In this document: in pieces, positions 11,301 through 24,218 of the stretch
Position numbering within the stretch: the stretch's first letter is position 1
How the letters are laid out: every line of letters begins with the position of its first letter
From: Colius striatus
Lineage: Eukaryota > Chordata > Aves > Coliiformes > Coliidae
Assembly (NCBI RefSeq): GCF_028858725.1
Contig: NC_084762.1
Coordinates: 32,703,298 to 32,767,297, forward strand
Direction of reading: 5' to 3'
Length of the DNA: 64,000 bases
Translations under genes and position numbers: made by a program
Notes under the pieces: model-generated
Told to the model about the DNA's origin: nothing
Databases searched by the model: none
Seen by the model: only the letters and a program-made list of their open reading frames with translations

Positions 11301-12584
11301 ACATGTGTTTGTTTCTCTCACTGCTGTCGGATGTTTAAAATTAGTGGACAGTCATAGTGGATGTGTCAGAAATCAAATAAGGTTATGGCTTGACTGGCCC
11401 ACACAGCCATGTTGCAGCCAATTTGTTTGTCCTGGAATTGCTGTACCACACATGTGAGGAGAGGACAGCAGAAGCAGCCTTCCTTATGCTACTCACAGTA
11501 TATGTAAATAAATTAAAATTTAAGAGGCTGTTCCTGGACAATGTCCTTTTGCAGCATAATGCCTTGAACAGTAAAAAGGGTCAGACTAAAATGAGAATAA
11601 TAATCTATAAATCTAAAGTGGAAACACTTCTGTCCAAAATGGCAGTAAAGGGTTGCCATAAGCTCAAGGAACAGGGTTGCAAATGTGGACTCTTGAGAGT
11701 ACACGAACTCACTGTAGGTCAGCATGGAGTTTTAATTGCAGCTATTGTGGGAAAAACCTGTGAGAGCAACTGCGACATGAAAGGCAGGAAATCTAACACT
11801 TCTGTTTAAAAAAACCAGACCAACTCCCCCCCCAAAAAAAAACCAAACCAACAAATCAAAACAAAACAACCAAGACAAAGGAAAACATCTGAACCATTGC
11901 CGTTTATCTGATATATTTGGGCATAACAATGGAGGCTCAGGAGGGGCTCAGCAGAACAGAATCATTAGTACCATGGAGTCCACTAAGAGCAGATTGTGCT
12001 AGGTAAATAATATTTGATTGTTTTACTACTTCACGGAAATGTCAGAGGTCTTATCCTTTCTCATACTTTTGTACGTGATATCTTGCCTCATAACAGATAA
12101 TCTGGAAAAACAACAGATGACAGTGGATTGCATTGAAATGGGAAGTGAAGCATGTGATGGATTTCCAAAAGGGTTTACTTCCAAGACTGTCAACTGTGTA
12201 ATACTTTTATTAAAGATCTTGGCACAGAAAAAGATGTGGTTAATAATAAAATGTCCTCTAAATACAGGACTGTCGGTCCCAAGAAAGAAATACAGACAAA
12301 AAATAAAATCTTCTTTAGAGATAGAGTAATGTTAACCTAAGTGTACACAGTGTCAATTCCTGTATTTAGGACAAGCCCTTGTTATTAGTTTGTCTTCTGA
12401 GGTCCCATAGGGGGACAGAAAATCATGTGTTAATTGCTCACAAGATGACCAAGAGCCTGCTTGATGGTGTGGCTCTTAAAAAAAGTGATGTATAGGCATG
12501 AAATGCTTCAGGCAAGATATTTCCAGAAGTGGTAGAGAGACTTCCAGTGCCCTGCCTAAAACACTTTAGAGCCCACTTGGATTA
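8315..12584 (+). other. CAVIN4 intron, first segment
   Basis: Non-coding. The exon 1 frame would continue 17 codons into the intron before a stop. I saw no exon signals or clear transposon ends. The A-rich/C-run stretch near 11811-11875 looks like a degraded poly(A)-type simple repeat. Confidence 0.6.
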
Positions 12585-12800
12585 CCACGTACAGCTCAGA
12601 TCATCACTGTTGAAGTAAGTTGTGTTCAAGCTGATCAGGTCTGGAAAACGGATACAAGGCTGATCAGGGGAATGGATAGGCCTGATACATAAGGGAGACC
12701 AGGAAGTCTTAGCTTGGTTTAGTCCATCAAGAAAAGAGGCTGAGAGATGTGGCTGTCACTTTTACAAACCTTGGGACGTGGATGAGGAGTCCAGTAAAGA
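12585..12800 (+). repeat. Degenerate CR1-like fragment
   Basis: Bases such as 'gatcaggtctggaaaa' and 'agaaaagaggctgagag' resemble the plus-orientation CR1 segment that precedes the 3' tail, but the match is patchy. It may be an old copy related to the CR1 tail at 13715. Confidence 0.35.
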
Positions 12801-13538
12801 CCATGGGCAAAAAGATAGAACGGGTGTAAATTGTCCGTGAGTCAGATACCAGAAATGAATTCTTAGTCCTGGAAACATAAGGGTCTGGACAAAGCCTTCT
12901 GCTCGAACTCAAGAGAAGAAAACATAAATTGCTGTTGAAGTGCAGTTTGAATACTTAATGGAAAAAGTGGTGTGGGTTGACTACCTGTGATAGCAGAGCA
13001 CTGGCCTCAGACACAGAGGCTTCAGTGGCCCAGCAATGCAGGGCCTTTGTTTGAGTCTTGTGGCATAAACCTCATAAATATTTTTACAGCTGGAACAGGT
13101 AATTGCTTTCAGTGAGAATACTGAGAATAAACGAAACGCAACAGTTGTGTCAGAGTAGCAGGAATCCTTTGTTTGCCGTGTCAAGCTCGGTCCTTCAGTT
13201 CAAAGCGCAGAGCTGGGCCCATGCTGTGCAGCCAACTGCTAGTAGAGTGGTAGAGCCAGTGCTGAAGTACTGGAGGCAGCCAAGATCACCATCAATTACC
13301 CAGGACTTTTAGAAAAAAAACCCACTGCTTTCAATAAGCTAAAGAAAAAATGTAATTCTAGGGATATGTTCAGAAGGAAAGAGGAGGAAAGGGGAAAAAA
13401 AACCAGAAAATGCTGTAGGGCTGTTTTCTGTGTGCCTAACATGAAATAGGCTGCATATTTCACAGGACTGCGTTCATAGCACAATATAAAGTTGATGCTA
13501 CACCAGTAGATCGTAAACTTGACATTATACTGATCGAT

Positions 13539-13664
13539 CTCATGTAACTGGAGTTCCCAGACCTGTTCCTTGGTGGTGATTCTCATATGGGACAGACAGT
13601 CCTCATGTAACTGGAGTCCCCAGACCTGTTCCTTGGTGGTGATTCTCACATGGCACAGACAGTC
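13539..13664. repeat. 63-bp tandem duplication, two copies
   Basis: Two adjacent copies (13539-13601 and 13602-13664), each starting CTCATGTAACTGGAG and differing at only a few positions. A third copy begins and breaks off after CTCA. The period of 63 keeps frame, so the minus-strand frame across it repeats a 21-residue unit. That frame has no family resemblance and lies in the CAVIN4 intron. Confidence 0.9.
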
Positions 13665-13714
13665 CTCAGGGCTAACAGTGATTTTTCTCCACCTATTGAG
13701 TGGTGGAAACAACT

Positions 13715-13846
13715 GGTGTAATATTCAAAACCCACCTGGATGAGTTCCTGTGTGACCTACTCTAGGTGGTTCTGGTCTGGCAGGGGAGTTGAACTGGATG
13801 ATCTTTTGAGGTCCCTTCCAACTATTAAGATTCTGTAATTCTGTGA
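13715..13846 (+). repeat. CR1 LINE 3'-end fragment
   Basis: Contains the CR1 blocks 'gttgaactggatgatctt' and 'gaggtcccttccaact', and ends in the octamer-type tail 'gattctgtaattctgtga'. It is 5' truncated and non-coding. Confidence 0.85.
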
Positions 13847-16800
13847 TCTGCACTGGGTGGAGATGTTCAAGACTTTGCTTGTGGTTGAACTGCGAGCTAG
13901 CGGAAGAGCATACCTACATCATGAGCCTTTCATGTCATGCTTCATCCCCATAGTCCCAGAGGCTGCCAGGAGTGATGTACTGATAGGAGCTGTGTCTGGC
14001 TGCTGTGGGCACACGTCTTCAGCCTTGCCCTTCATACCCAAGGTCCAGATTCAGGAATGGGCATGACTTTGGGAACATGCAGTTGGACTTTATATTCTCA
14101 GCACTACTGAAAATATCTGAGTCTTGCAGTTCCTCCTTTAGCACAAGAATAAAGTTAATCAGAACAGCACAGGCACAGATGGGAGGGATACGGGAAGTCA
14201 TTAACAGCAAGTTCAGAATTTGGGACAGGATTCATCTTGCTGGGCATCAGACATTAGTAATGCAGACGTTAGTACATTTGGCCTGTAAGCTCCCTTTAAA
14301 TGAGCAGAGAGAAATGTATGGAGCTTGATTCACCTGACCTTTTGTAGATGTCTACTTCTGGATACAGTTGCTACTTTAAAGCTGTCTCCATTGCCTTTAA
14401 AGGGTGTTCAGAACCAAGTTCATCTCGAGACATGGTTGCCTGGGCAAATGCGTTCAGCAACTCCCCATGCATGGTTGGGTTTCTGTTGTACTTGAGAGCA
14501 CTTTCCTGCTCTAGCTAGCCTGGAAGAGCAGTTACCTTATGAGGAATGAATGAATGAAAACATTACCAAACACATATTTTTTATTCTTACCACATACTTT
14601 GATCATTCTTTCTCCTCTATTGACTTAAGGGTCAGTATCTATAGATAGATTGGAAGTGAGGAACTTCACTGGTTTCATTGCAAGCCTGCAGACTGACCTT
14701 CAGAACTGTATTCCAGGCTAGCTCTGTAAAACAATAGCAAAGTATGTGAGAAGCTTTAATTTTTCCCTGGAGCTGCAGTAGTCCTTTCTATGCAGCATGT
14801 GGTGGCCTGGAGCCAAGGGCTTCTCAGAGTGATGTGGTATAACTGGGTACCGCGTCCTCGTCTGTAGCTTGCTGCAGTCAGATAATGGGAGAATGAGCTA
14901 GATTTCTTTGTTTTCACTGTATACTCCAGGTTAAATTAATTACTTTATGTCAGAATTTAAAGAAAAAGGATGTATATTAGGATTCATGAAGGACAAATGA
15001 GGAGAACTAACCTAGCCAGGCTGCTTTTCATTATGTAAAAATAATTCTAAATACAAGCGACAGCACTCGGCCATAAAGTCTTTCATGCTGAAATGTTTTT
15101 TCTCTGTCTGCTTTACTTGATAAAATCCCTTAGGTGCCCTTTTAAAACAATCCCATTTCAGTCTCATCTGAGCTGCTTTTTGGCATGATGGCAGAGATTT
15201 TGAAATGGCATATTTGTAGGAAAAAATGAAGGGATCGCTTGAGATTTGTAAAGCTTCACTGTTGACTGTTAGAATATGAGTAGAAGTACTGAATGATTTG
15301 TAATTGGTTATTCATCAACGGTTTCGTATTGATTTAGAGAGCAATTTCAAGGAGATGTTTTAGTGATTTACCTCAGCTGTCGGTTTGAATAATAAATCAC
15401 TCATTTAACATGCAAATTTCTATGATTTTTTAAATGTTGTGGCGATGCAATTTCCTGCCCATACGCTGCCACTCATTACCATCACCAGTTGTCATAGGCA
15501 TGGCACCAGTACCAGACCAGATACCGAATGGTCTTCAACCATTTTGATGCTTGATGCTCTGCTTCAGAATTGTCAGGTCACCAGTCCCATCTGTGTTTAT
15601 GTTAATTATCATCTGTACCTTCCCTGTCACACATCCCAAGGCTGAAACATCGCTTGCCATGACCTTTTCCTTGTACAACACAATGACTCCCAGATTATGG
15701 AGTTTCATCTGTCTCCCTTTCCTACTTTTCTTGTGAGCAGTTTATTTTTGGAGCATTTTGAGTCTTGATTTTATGTATCTAAAAATATCTTTTTATAACT
15801 TATTATTCATATTGGTCATTATGTTTTTCTCTGCTATTGTTTTCTGTATTTTAAAAAGCTTCTTATGTAAGTTTTAATTGAAATTAGATAATAGTTGAGA
15901 GCTGATAATAGTTACCTTTATTGAAGTTGATTAGAATCACATATTGAAGCTATTTGAAAAAGGAAGGCTGAAATGGTTTATGGTGTTTCTAGCATATGTT
16001 TAGACACAAGAGAATGTATTTTATTCTTATCTTCTTGCCCACTCTAGAAGCTCTGAAATATAAACCAGAATACATGCTAAAAAAAGAAGAAAGGATAAGG
16101 AGCGTAAAGCTCTGAAACTCACCACATGCAGTAAAATGCCTTCGATTCCCATTATCTTTTATTTTTTAATGGCATTAAAATTAAATTATTGCTGAAATTA
16201 TCATTAAAAACGTTAATGTAGTTAAAGCTGAAATATTACTGTACAGCGACATAACGTCACTATTTTATCTAGTGATTCCAGTGGACTTTAAATTAGCAGC
16301 ACACCTTTTCTTCATGAAAATACTGCTATTGCTGCTGTTAACTGTTGATCCTGTCTGTGCTCAAAAAAATAAAGAGTGGAGGTTTGGGTAACAAGTTTGT
16401 GAGGGAATTTTTTCAAAACCACTTTTTCCTTTGGCCAGCTTCACTGTCCTGACTGAAGGCATGACATTCCTTTTCCAGCAGCCCCCTTGACTGGTTTGCT
16501 CCTCAATTCAGCAGTAAGAGACAAAAGCTCTATTAGAGCCGACCTGATCTTTGCCAGGCCACCACTGCAGAAAAATATCTGAGATGTCGCTAAACTATTT
16601 GCTCTGTCATTTCCCTTCTTTCCCTATCCAGAGGTGAGAAGAACTCAACTGTGCAAGCAGGGTTATCAAGTGGGCACATTTTGAGACAGTCTCTTTTTGC
16701 CCAAAGTTCTCAATTAACTGAGCATTGCGACCTCAAGAGTCTCATAGTATTGATTAGGGGCATTGTCACATTTAAGATTATTTACCTGCTGTTTTAAGGT

Positions 16801-18161
16801 TTCTGTGAGGTGAAAAAGAGTCTGAAAAAGAGTCAGAGTGCTTTTAAAAGCAGGTGCATTATCCTTCCTTCATATATGCCTTGTTGTATCTCATGGGGGA
16901 AAAAATGCTACTTCTGTGGTCCCTTCCTTGAGGACTGTGTGAAGGACACATCCCTTCATAAATTTTCTAATTGTGAATTAAATTGAAATGGGAGCAGAGG
17001 GAGAAAATTATAATAGCAGAGTCAGATTTTCTTGGGAGCCCAGTGTTAGGAACATCTGGGTTTGAATATTCACTCTCCCCAGAGCCATCCATTCAAATAC
17101 AGTCTGTGCTGGTCTACTTCATCAAAACTGAAGTTTGCTCACGTGTTTACTTTGTATTCAGCCAGGCCCTTAAAAAGACTTCTTTTGGCATGCCAGTTTA
17201 AAAAGTTAAATACTCAAACCCTAGCAAAAACTAGCAAATGCTTTCTTAGCAAACTTAGTCTGCCAGGGGCATCACCCACCACTCCTGAATTGTACAATTG
17301 TTCTATTACAAAGTTATAACTTTAAGTTTTATTTATTAAAGTCATTTCTTAAGCAATGGATCTAACTCACCTTACAGTTTTGTGGCTCCTGTATTTCTCA
17401 TCCTCGCCTGGCTGAACTGCAAAGGTCTCCAGGCTTTCCCCTTACTGTTGTGAGCAATGCCTTCAGTCCTGCTACCACAGAACTTGAAGACTTTCTCCTT
17501 CCAGACCTCATGCACACATGCACATTCCTTCCACACACATGCATTTTTTTCCAAAATATTTCCAGTTTCAACAACATGCCATCTGATCTGGCTCATTTCG
17601 CCCCTCTCCCCTCCTATACTCATTTCATAACACATCTCCCTCCTCTCAGGACCCTTTTCACCTTCTGAAAAACATCAGGTCCAGATGCAAGGTGTCTGTT
17701 TTCTCAGGACAGATGTCAGCTGGGAGGACAGAGGGAATGACTCACAAGCTCACAGACAGCTCCTCAGTAGAAAGCTTATTTCTTCATGTCTGAGCTCAGC
17801 TCTGTTCTCAAATTGGTAGAAAATGCCCAAATGTTAGCGGAGAGGCCATGTAAAGGTGAGAAGATGGGAGTTTCATAATATAAGCTACACTTTTTTGTAC
17901 AAAAACAAGACAACTTTCAAATCAGCCACTTACATGACTGGTTTCCTGACTTTTTTTCTTAGAAGAGAAGGAAAAGATATTTTATTTTGAAAGGTCAAAG
18001 TCTATTTTCAGTGTGTTGAGTGGTGGACTAACTTTTCAGGAGACTATGGTCAATGAGCATCAAGGTCCAGTGTGAATACCCTCTGCAGGATGCATGGTCT
18101 CCAGATGCCCCATCTAGGAGGTGTGATGAAGGGGAAATGATCAGCTTCCACAGATTTGTTT
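13847..18161 (+). other. CAVIN4 intron, middle segment
   Basis: Non-coding and partly AT-rich (15720-16330). No exon, tRNA-like or transposon structure was recognised. The small frames between 17000 and 17670 have no family resemblance. Confidence 0.55.
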
Positions 18162-18166
18162 CCTCG

Positions 18167-19555
18167 TGTCATGGTTTGGCCCAGCTAGCACAGCAGCACC
18201 ATGACAGTCTCTCACTCGGTGCCCCCATTCACCCTCACCCTTGTTAGGATGGCAGAGGCCCCAGCGAAATGGGAGTAAAAAGATAAGCAAGATTGTTGTG
18301 GATTGAGACAAGGGCAGGGAGGTCTCGCTGCCAATTACGGTTCCGGGCAAAACAGAGTCCAGTACTCAACTTAGAGAGGAAAGTAGGAAAGTTTATTCTA
18401 CAAGAAACAGAACAGAATAAAAGCAAAAAGGGAGTAGGATGATGAGAAAATCACAACCAGCACTTTAAGATCTCCCTCCCCCATCCCTCCTTTCTTCCCG
18501 GGCCCAGATCACTGCTCCCCATATCTCTACTTCATCCCTCCTCAACAGCTCAGGGGGGCAGGGAGTGGGGGATGGGGTCAGTCTCTCACAGATGGGCTCC
18601 ATGGCTTCTGTCTTCTCAGATGAGGACGACTCCTGACGTTCTTCCCCTGCTCCAACACGGGGTTCCTCCCCTGGGACACAGTCCTTAACAAACTTCTCTA
18701 GTGTGGGTTGTTCCCAGCAGCTGCGGCTTCTGCTGATACAGTGGATTCTTTGCCACGGTTGCAGTTTCTGCAGTTGCAGGGTTCCTCTCTCGGGACAAGG
18801 CCACTTCTGGGCATAAGTTTAATGAGCTGCTTTGTTGTGGGTTCCTCCCCACAGTTACATCTGTGGATATTGGGTCCCTTCCTTGGGACACAGCCTGCTC
18901 CAGCCATAGTGATAAAGGGTCTGTCCCTTCCTCAGGACACGGCCTCTTCCCGCCATAGTTTTAAAGAAGAAAATCACTGCCCCTGGCTCAGGGTCTGCAG
19001 TGAAGTGATTGGGTCCCTCCCACAGGACATGGCCTCCTCTGGCCATAGTCACTCTCTCTGGCTCGGGGCCTTTAGTGAAGTGAATCGCTGCCCCTGGTCT
19101 GGGGCCAACTTTAGCAAAATGAGTCTCTGCCCCTGATGCGGGCTCATTATCAAAATGAGTCTCTGCCACTGATGTGGGGTCTTTAAAGAAATGAAAATAA
19201 ATCTCAGCTTCACCAGTTCTCTCCATAGAATGCAGGGGAGTCTCTGCTCCAGCACACCTGCTCCTCTCTTTCATCACTGACCTTGGAATCCGCATGGTTG
19301 TTTCTCTCAGTGTTCCTACTCCTTGCACCACCACCAGCCAGAAGAAGAAGAAGGAAGAAGCAAGAAGAAGATAGAGGAAAGAAACCTCCCCTTCCGGCTT
19401 CTTCTTAAAAAGTGATCGTGGAGGCGTCTAATTGGCTCAGCCCCAGAAGTGGGTCTGGCTCAGAGCTGGGGAGAGTTGCGAGCAACTACTTACAGGAGCC
19501 ATCTTTACAGCTCCTTCCCCCTTACCAGAAATGGCTGTCATGTCAAACCATGACA
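18167..19555 (-). mobile_element. Solo LTR of an avian endogenous retrovirus (copy 2)
   Basis: This 1,389-bp element in the CAVIN4 intron has inverted ends: it begins TGTCATGGTTTGG and ends TCAAACCATGACA. The flanks are CCTCG (18162-18166) and CCTGG (19556-19560), a 5-bp target duplication with one change. Read on the minus strand it has the layout of an LTR: a TATA-like TTTTTAAGAAG, a long middle with degenerate tandem modules, and AATAAA (minus strand, near 18390) towards the 3' end. The 19210-19330 part is clearly related to copy 1 around 4480-4550. No internal viral genes adjoin it. Long frames inside it (for example 18855-19334) are by-products of the repeat. Confidence 0.85.
18700..19200. 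repeat. Degenerate tandem modules inside LTR copy 2
   Basis: Short modules recur every 30-45 bp. The clearest ones share 'aaaatgagtctctgcccctg' (19116-19175) and the preceding 'gaagtgaatcgctgcccctg'. Others share the pattern 'gggttcctcccc' or 'tccctcccacaggacatggcc'. They are minisatellite-like units in the LTR, not coding repeats. Confidence 0.7.
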
Positions 19556-19560
19556 CCTGG

Positions 19561-22500
19561 TTTCTTGTTCTGCCATCTGCATGACTTCAGTTTTAGCCAG
19601 TAGGCAGGGAAGCAGAGTACATGTCCTTTGTATTAACCAATAGACTGACCATATGACTGCAGTCCTCTTTTTCCTCAAGAAAACAGGTTAAAAATACCTG
19701 ACTGATATCATCTCTCACTGTGAAATAATCTCCTGCCCTCATTTTATCTGAGTGCATACAAATTTAACTTAAAGATCTTCACCCCGCAGGAGATGGTAGT
19801 GGCAGACATGAGCCCTTCCTAGCAAAAGGCTTAAATAGATTTTAAACTGAACTCTTGCAAATAACATCAGTGATTGCTGAACTGCTTCTTACCCTCCCCC
19901 CAGATCAAGCTGCCCAGTCCTGATATTTCCAGTCCCATCTGCTTTCAAGCCAAGAAGAAAGCAGTCACTTGGTTTAGGGCTTTGTCCTGTGCAACTGAAA
20001 TGAGTAGGTGTTTGATCTTTGCTTTTGGTGAGTCTATAAATAAGCTGTTAGCTATATTCTTTGATTCCATCTATTTCCCACCTGGTGCTAAAACTGAGTG
20101 TTCCTGCTTTAGGAATGATGAGCTTCTCTCTTCTTTTTAACCCACTGGTATCTAGTGAGAAGAGGAAAGGGGAAGGGGTAGGAGAGAAAAAGGATGCAGA
20201 TGAGAAAGCCCTCCTACTGAACCTAAATCACTGTATTTTTTATTATGAAACCTCCTTAACTCTTGAGGCAACTAGTTTCACTGATACTTTTCACTTTGGT
20301 AACACCTTCCATCCATAAATCTTGAGAGGAGACAGAAACTCACACTAATTTTCAGCCTTAATACATTTATTTCTGCAAGATGTAGGCAGAAAGCAAGGAC
20401 AAGGAGAAAGTCCAAGATTGGGCAAGGATCATTCGCAGATTCTGTGGGAGAATGAAAAATGTTCCTCTGGACCTGCAGCTCGAGTTTCTGTGTCTCATCT
20501 GCAAGGCCCTCATCAACATGTTATTGTTCAGAAGTCTTAATTTTAACATGTGTGTATGACAGTTAAAGCACTCTTTCCTTCAGCTAAAGGACTCTAAAGA
20601 GAAATGCAACAAAAATCTCACAATTGACAAAAAAGTGACAAAATATTTGTTATTTTTCTAAAGGAAGACGGCTTAAATATTGCAGTGAAAATAGTCTCTC
20701 TGCCTTCTCTGTTTTTATAAATCCATCTTCATAAGAACAGCATACTCTATTCACCGTATTGGATTCATTTCTGTAGGTACTGAAATTTCAGAATAGTCAT
20801 TCTGGAAACATTTTTGTTACTATTTCAGCGGAAGGAGTGGGATATAATTTACAAACTTTGAGGAATTATTATCCAGCTGTGTTTTAGTTCATTTTCAGAA
20901 AAGAAGGGATTATATTTATATATAGAAGTCTTTATATAATTAACGTTAATTTGCACATGTTAATGAAGATGATTATTAGCAGAGCATTGTAGTTTTGTTC
21001 CTGCTGATTTAGACAGATGAGCTGAATAACATTCTGCTCTTACCAACTCAATGTAATTTGTCACTATTTTTTCTAAGCATTAACAACTATTTTACTAGAG
21101 GGTTTTTAATGAAGCCAAGGCATGATGACAGACTCTTAAATGGGCTTTATCTGCCAAATAGCTTGATGTATTTTATTTTATGTATTGCTAGTACTTTGTA
21201 AAATAACGTTGAACAGGACTTGCTACTGATGAGTCACTTTGAAAAATGGCAGACATCTTTTTGGCCGGAAATCAGCTCAGATATTCAGTAAGCTTGACCT
21301 GTTCTTCACGGGTTCACAACTCCTAATATCTCTCTTGTTGTCTGCATTAAGGTAATAATACTAATGTCTAGGAAGAGCCCAGACGCTGCATGCCTCAGAA
21401 ATCAGCTGAAGCAGTTAGCACTAATGGGAAAGAGCTTAGGGAAGTTTTACAAAGCCATTGTACCTATCTGCACCCAAAAGGACTCCTCTTCCTGGGAGAA
21501 GGGCTTGTGCATATAAACAGCCAGTAGGGTGGAAGGGCTGGCATTGTCCATCTCATACATCTCCCACAAGTTACGAGCTTTCTACTCTGCATACAGTAGT
21601 ACTTCTAGATAAAAGTGACTCACTGACACTGAGCCACGTACAGCCATCAGCTTACAGATGAGGGCATCAACTCTCCTGGGAGACTCTCCCTGTTCTGATA
21701 AATCCTTCCATTACCACATGCTTTTCCCCCAACCCTTTTATTTATTTTTTTTTTGGCATGTCCTTAACCAGTAAGTGATTCTCAGTAAATTATTTGTTTA
21801 CTGTGGACAGCCCTTGGAAATCTTCTGTGCCTTTGAGTTTTGAGCCTCTAGCAGTCTTTCTTTGGAGAGGCTGCATGAATGCCTAGTGTGAATATCTAGG
21901 ATAGTCACCACTTCCATGAATGCAGAGAATATGTATCTCATATGTATAACACGAATACGTAACGCTGCGTGCTCATACAAGCCACCAAACTCACCACAGG
22001 AGATAGAGGTGCCCGCTCAGGGTCATTCTTGCGTTTCCAGATGGAACAAGTCAAGTTCACTTCAGCAATGATGCAGGCTCTGAGTGAATTGTATGGAACT
22101 GGATTTGCTGAATATCAACTTGTTTCTTTACTAACTTGGTCCCCTTGTGGAGCCAGCACATGTAAGTTAATATCTTGGGTTTCATCCCCTCTGACAGCCA
22201 CAGGAATGTTTGTCAAGTTCCAATTAGTCAAACATGTGTGATTGTCTTGGTGGCAGTACTGAAGCTACCGGTGTCATTGAGGCACTCATTTGGAGAGTCT
22301 ACAGCTGACACAAGCACAAGAGCCTCTTCTCTCTACAGGATGGCTACTCTTATTGGTGAGGAATAAATGGATCCAGGTCCAATCTCAGCAAAGCAGATAG
22401 GCTTAAAAAAACCCCAACAAACTAGACAAATTTGCTCTGAAACTCATCAGAGGCCAATACACATAGGGCCGTGGCATTCGTTAGTTTCAGGGAGAATACA

Positions 22501-22730
22501 CTGAAATCTTTAATGAAGCATAATGTCTTTACAGATCTTGGCAAAGGTTTCTTCTGCCATTTGTGTTCTGTGTAGATCACATGACGGTACGGTCCTACCT
22601 TACTTTGTTACCATATTGTATTTCAATTAGTATTAATTAACTACAAGCCAAGGGAAAAAAAAAAAAAGCTTGAATCACCCTCCTTTTAAAACATCCTTGC
22701 AGGAAGATGACTCTGTGCTTTCATTCACAG
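19561..22730 (+). other. CAVIN4 intron, last segment
   Basis: Non-coding. AT-rich from 20540 to 21270, with a poly(A) run near 22658. The acceptor for exon 2 ends TTCACAG. A perfect MEF2-type match at 20926-20935 is the only motif noted. Confidence 0.55.
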
Positions 22731-23399
22731 GAGGAAAGCGAGTGTCCTTCATCTCTCTCTGTTATCAAAGAGAGGACAGCAGGTGAAACTCTAGAGGATG
22801 ATTTCTTCCCACCTGATGATCTGTCTTCTGACGAAGAATATTATATCGAAGAAAGCAAAGCAACCCAGTTCAAGAAGTCAGGCATGAGGCGCATAGATGA
22901 TATCAAAAAGGCATTTTCAAGGGAAAATATCCAAAAGACAAGACAAAATTTTGGCAAGAAGGTAAACAGGCTTCGGACTAGGATAGTGACCCCCGAGAGG
23001 AGAGAGAGGATCAGGCAGTCAGGAGAGAGACTGAAACAATCTGGCATAAGGATCAAGAAAACTATTTCACAAGCGGCACCAACAAAGGAGACGTTCAAGA
23101 TCCATAAAAGAAATAAGGAACGAACAGGAGCTGAAGGTCAGGAGGGGATCCAGGAGGCCGGTGTGCACATAGCCTCAGAGCTCCCAGCAGCAGAGCCCTT
23201 CACGGAAGAAATCTCCTACACTGAAGTGATCACTAAAGTGAAGAAAGATAAGAACAGTGCAACAAAAGGTGCTTCCCAGTCAACTGAAAAAGGAGCCACA
23301 ATCCCAGAAGTTGTTCTTAAGCAGGAAGGAAAAGAAGGAGGAGGAAGTGATGATATCCCTTTGCTAGACTTAAAGCAATCAGCATATGGAATCAATTAG
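22731..23399 (+). CDS. CAVIN4: CAVIN4 exon 2: acidic region, HR2, C-terminus
   Basis: The exon opens in phase 0 after CAG and encodes residues 138-359, with a TAG stop at 23397. Order of parts: a Ser/Glu-rich linker; an acidic segment (about 159-178) with the family motif DLSSDEEYY; the basic HR2 region (about 190-252) with [19 protein letters not shown] and [20 protein letters not shown]; then a low-complexity Glu/Lys-rich tail ending [17 protein letters not shown]2 of cavins binds acidic membrane lipid. From memory, human CAVIN4 has three RQSGER-like units here; this copy has one plus the diverged KQSGIRIKK. Mature HR2 and the LLDLK end confirm the call. Confidence 0.97.
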   Translation, partial: EESECPSSLSVIKERTAGETLEDDFFPPDDLSSDEEYYIEESKATQFKKSGMRRIDDIKKAFSRENIQKTRQNFGKKVNRLRTRIVTPERRERIRQSGERLKQSGIRIKKTISQAAPTKETFKIHKRNKERTGAEGQEGIQEAGVHIASELPAAEPFTEEISYTEVITKVKKDKNSATKGASQSTEKGATIPEVVLKQEGKEGGGSDDIPLLDLKQSAYGIN

Positions 23400-23600
23400 C
23401 AAACATACCACACCATCCTTTCTGAACATGAGACAACACAGTATGTGTTCATTCGGCTTTAGAAAAATGTGTGCATTTGTGTTATATCACAAAATGTGTT
23501 GGTGTTGGTCTATCATTTACACACATGAGTGTCTGTAGTGTTGTCCCCCTGACAAAGCCCCAAACCATGCAAACTGAATAAAGGGGCTCCCCCTCTGTCT
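23400..23600 (+). other. CAVIN4: CAVIN4 3' UTR (short form)
   Basis: About 200 bp from the stop to just after the AATAAA at 23577-23582. A GT-rich stretch at about 23597-23613 ('ctgtcttgcagtgtcctgg') fits a downstream element. Confidence 0.6.
23577..23582 (+). terminator. Poly(A) signal, CAVIN4
   Basis: AATAAA 178 bp after the stop codon, followed by GT-rich sequence. A longer 3' UTR using later signals cannot be excluded. Confidence 0.65.
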
Positions 23601-24218
23601 TGCAGTGTCCTGGTAGCTATCATTAACCCAAATGGAACTTGCATGTCAAAGGGAGATGGAGATCTGCTGCATTTTCAAAACTGATTTAGCAGTCACTTTA
23701 TGGCCTAATCACTCTCTTCAGTTTTACATACACGTACAGTACACAGTGTAAAAAATATTTCCATTATCTGATATCGTCTCCTCTAATCAGAAAACAACAA
23801 AGATGTTACTGCGTATCAGCAAGAGGAAGAACTATGAAAAACGTCCATTCAGCAATAGAAATATTTTCACTGAAACAGCAGAAGGAGGAAATTTCTGCTT
23901 TATCCAGGGTGTGACGGAATGTGACAGGAATTAAAAGTTTTTGAGTAAATTGTGTTTCTTAGTGGAAAAGAGAAGCTCTTGACATAAGATTATTTCCAGT
24001 TCTGGCAGAGGACGTTTGTTGTATGTAAGCAATGCATTTTCTGCATTTATGGAGAAAGAATAAAAAAGCAGAAGACACATCAAATATGGAACAACAGGAG
24101 GAAAAGAGAATGAGATATTCATGTTCTGGAAAGATGTGATTGTGAGAAAGGCAAGGGTATGAAGCAGTGAAAGGAATAAGAGTAATGGTTTTAGACAGGT
24201 TCTGGATAAAGAATATTC

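Noticed and set aside
11390-11809. 139-codon plus-strand frame in the CAVIN4 intron
   Set aside because: It ends near an A-rich stretch and slightly suggests a retrocopy, but no protein family and no poly(A)-plus-duplication structure could be shown.
13296-13712. 138-codon minus-strand frame with a 21-residue repeat
   Set aside because: The repeat is a by-product of the 63-bp tandem duplication in an intron; the rest has no family resemblance.
18855-19334. 159-codon minus-strand frame
   Set aside because: It runs through the tandem modules of LTR copy 2. Its internal repetition follows the DNA modules and no viral domain is seen.
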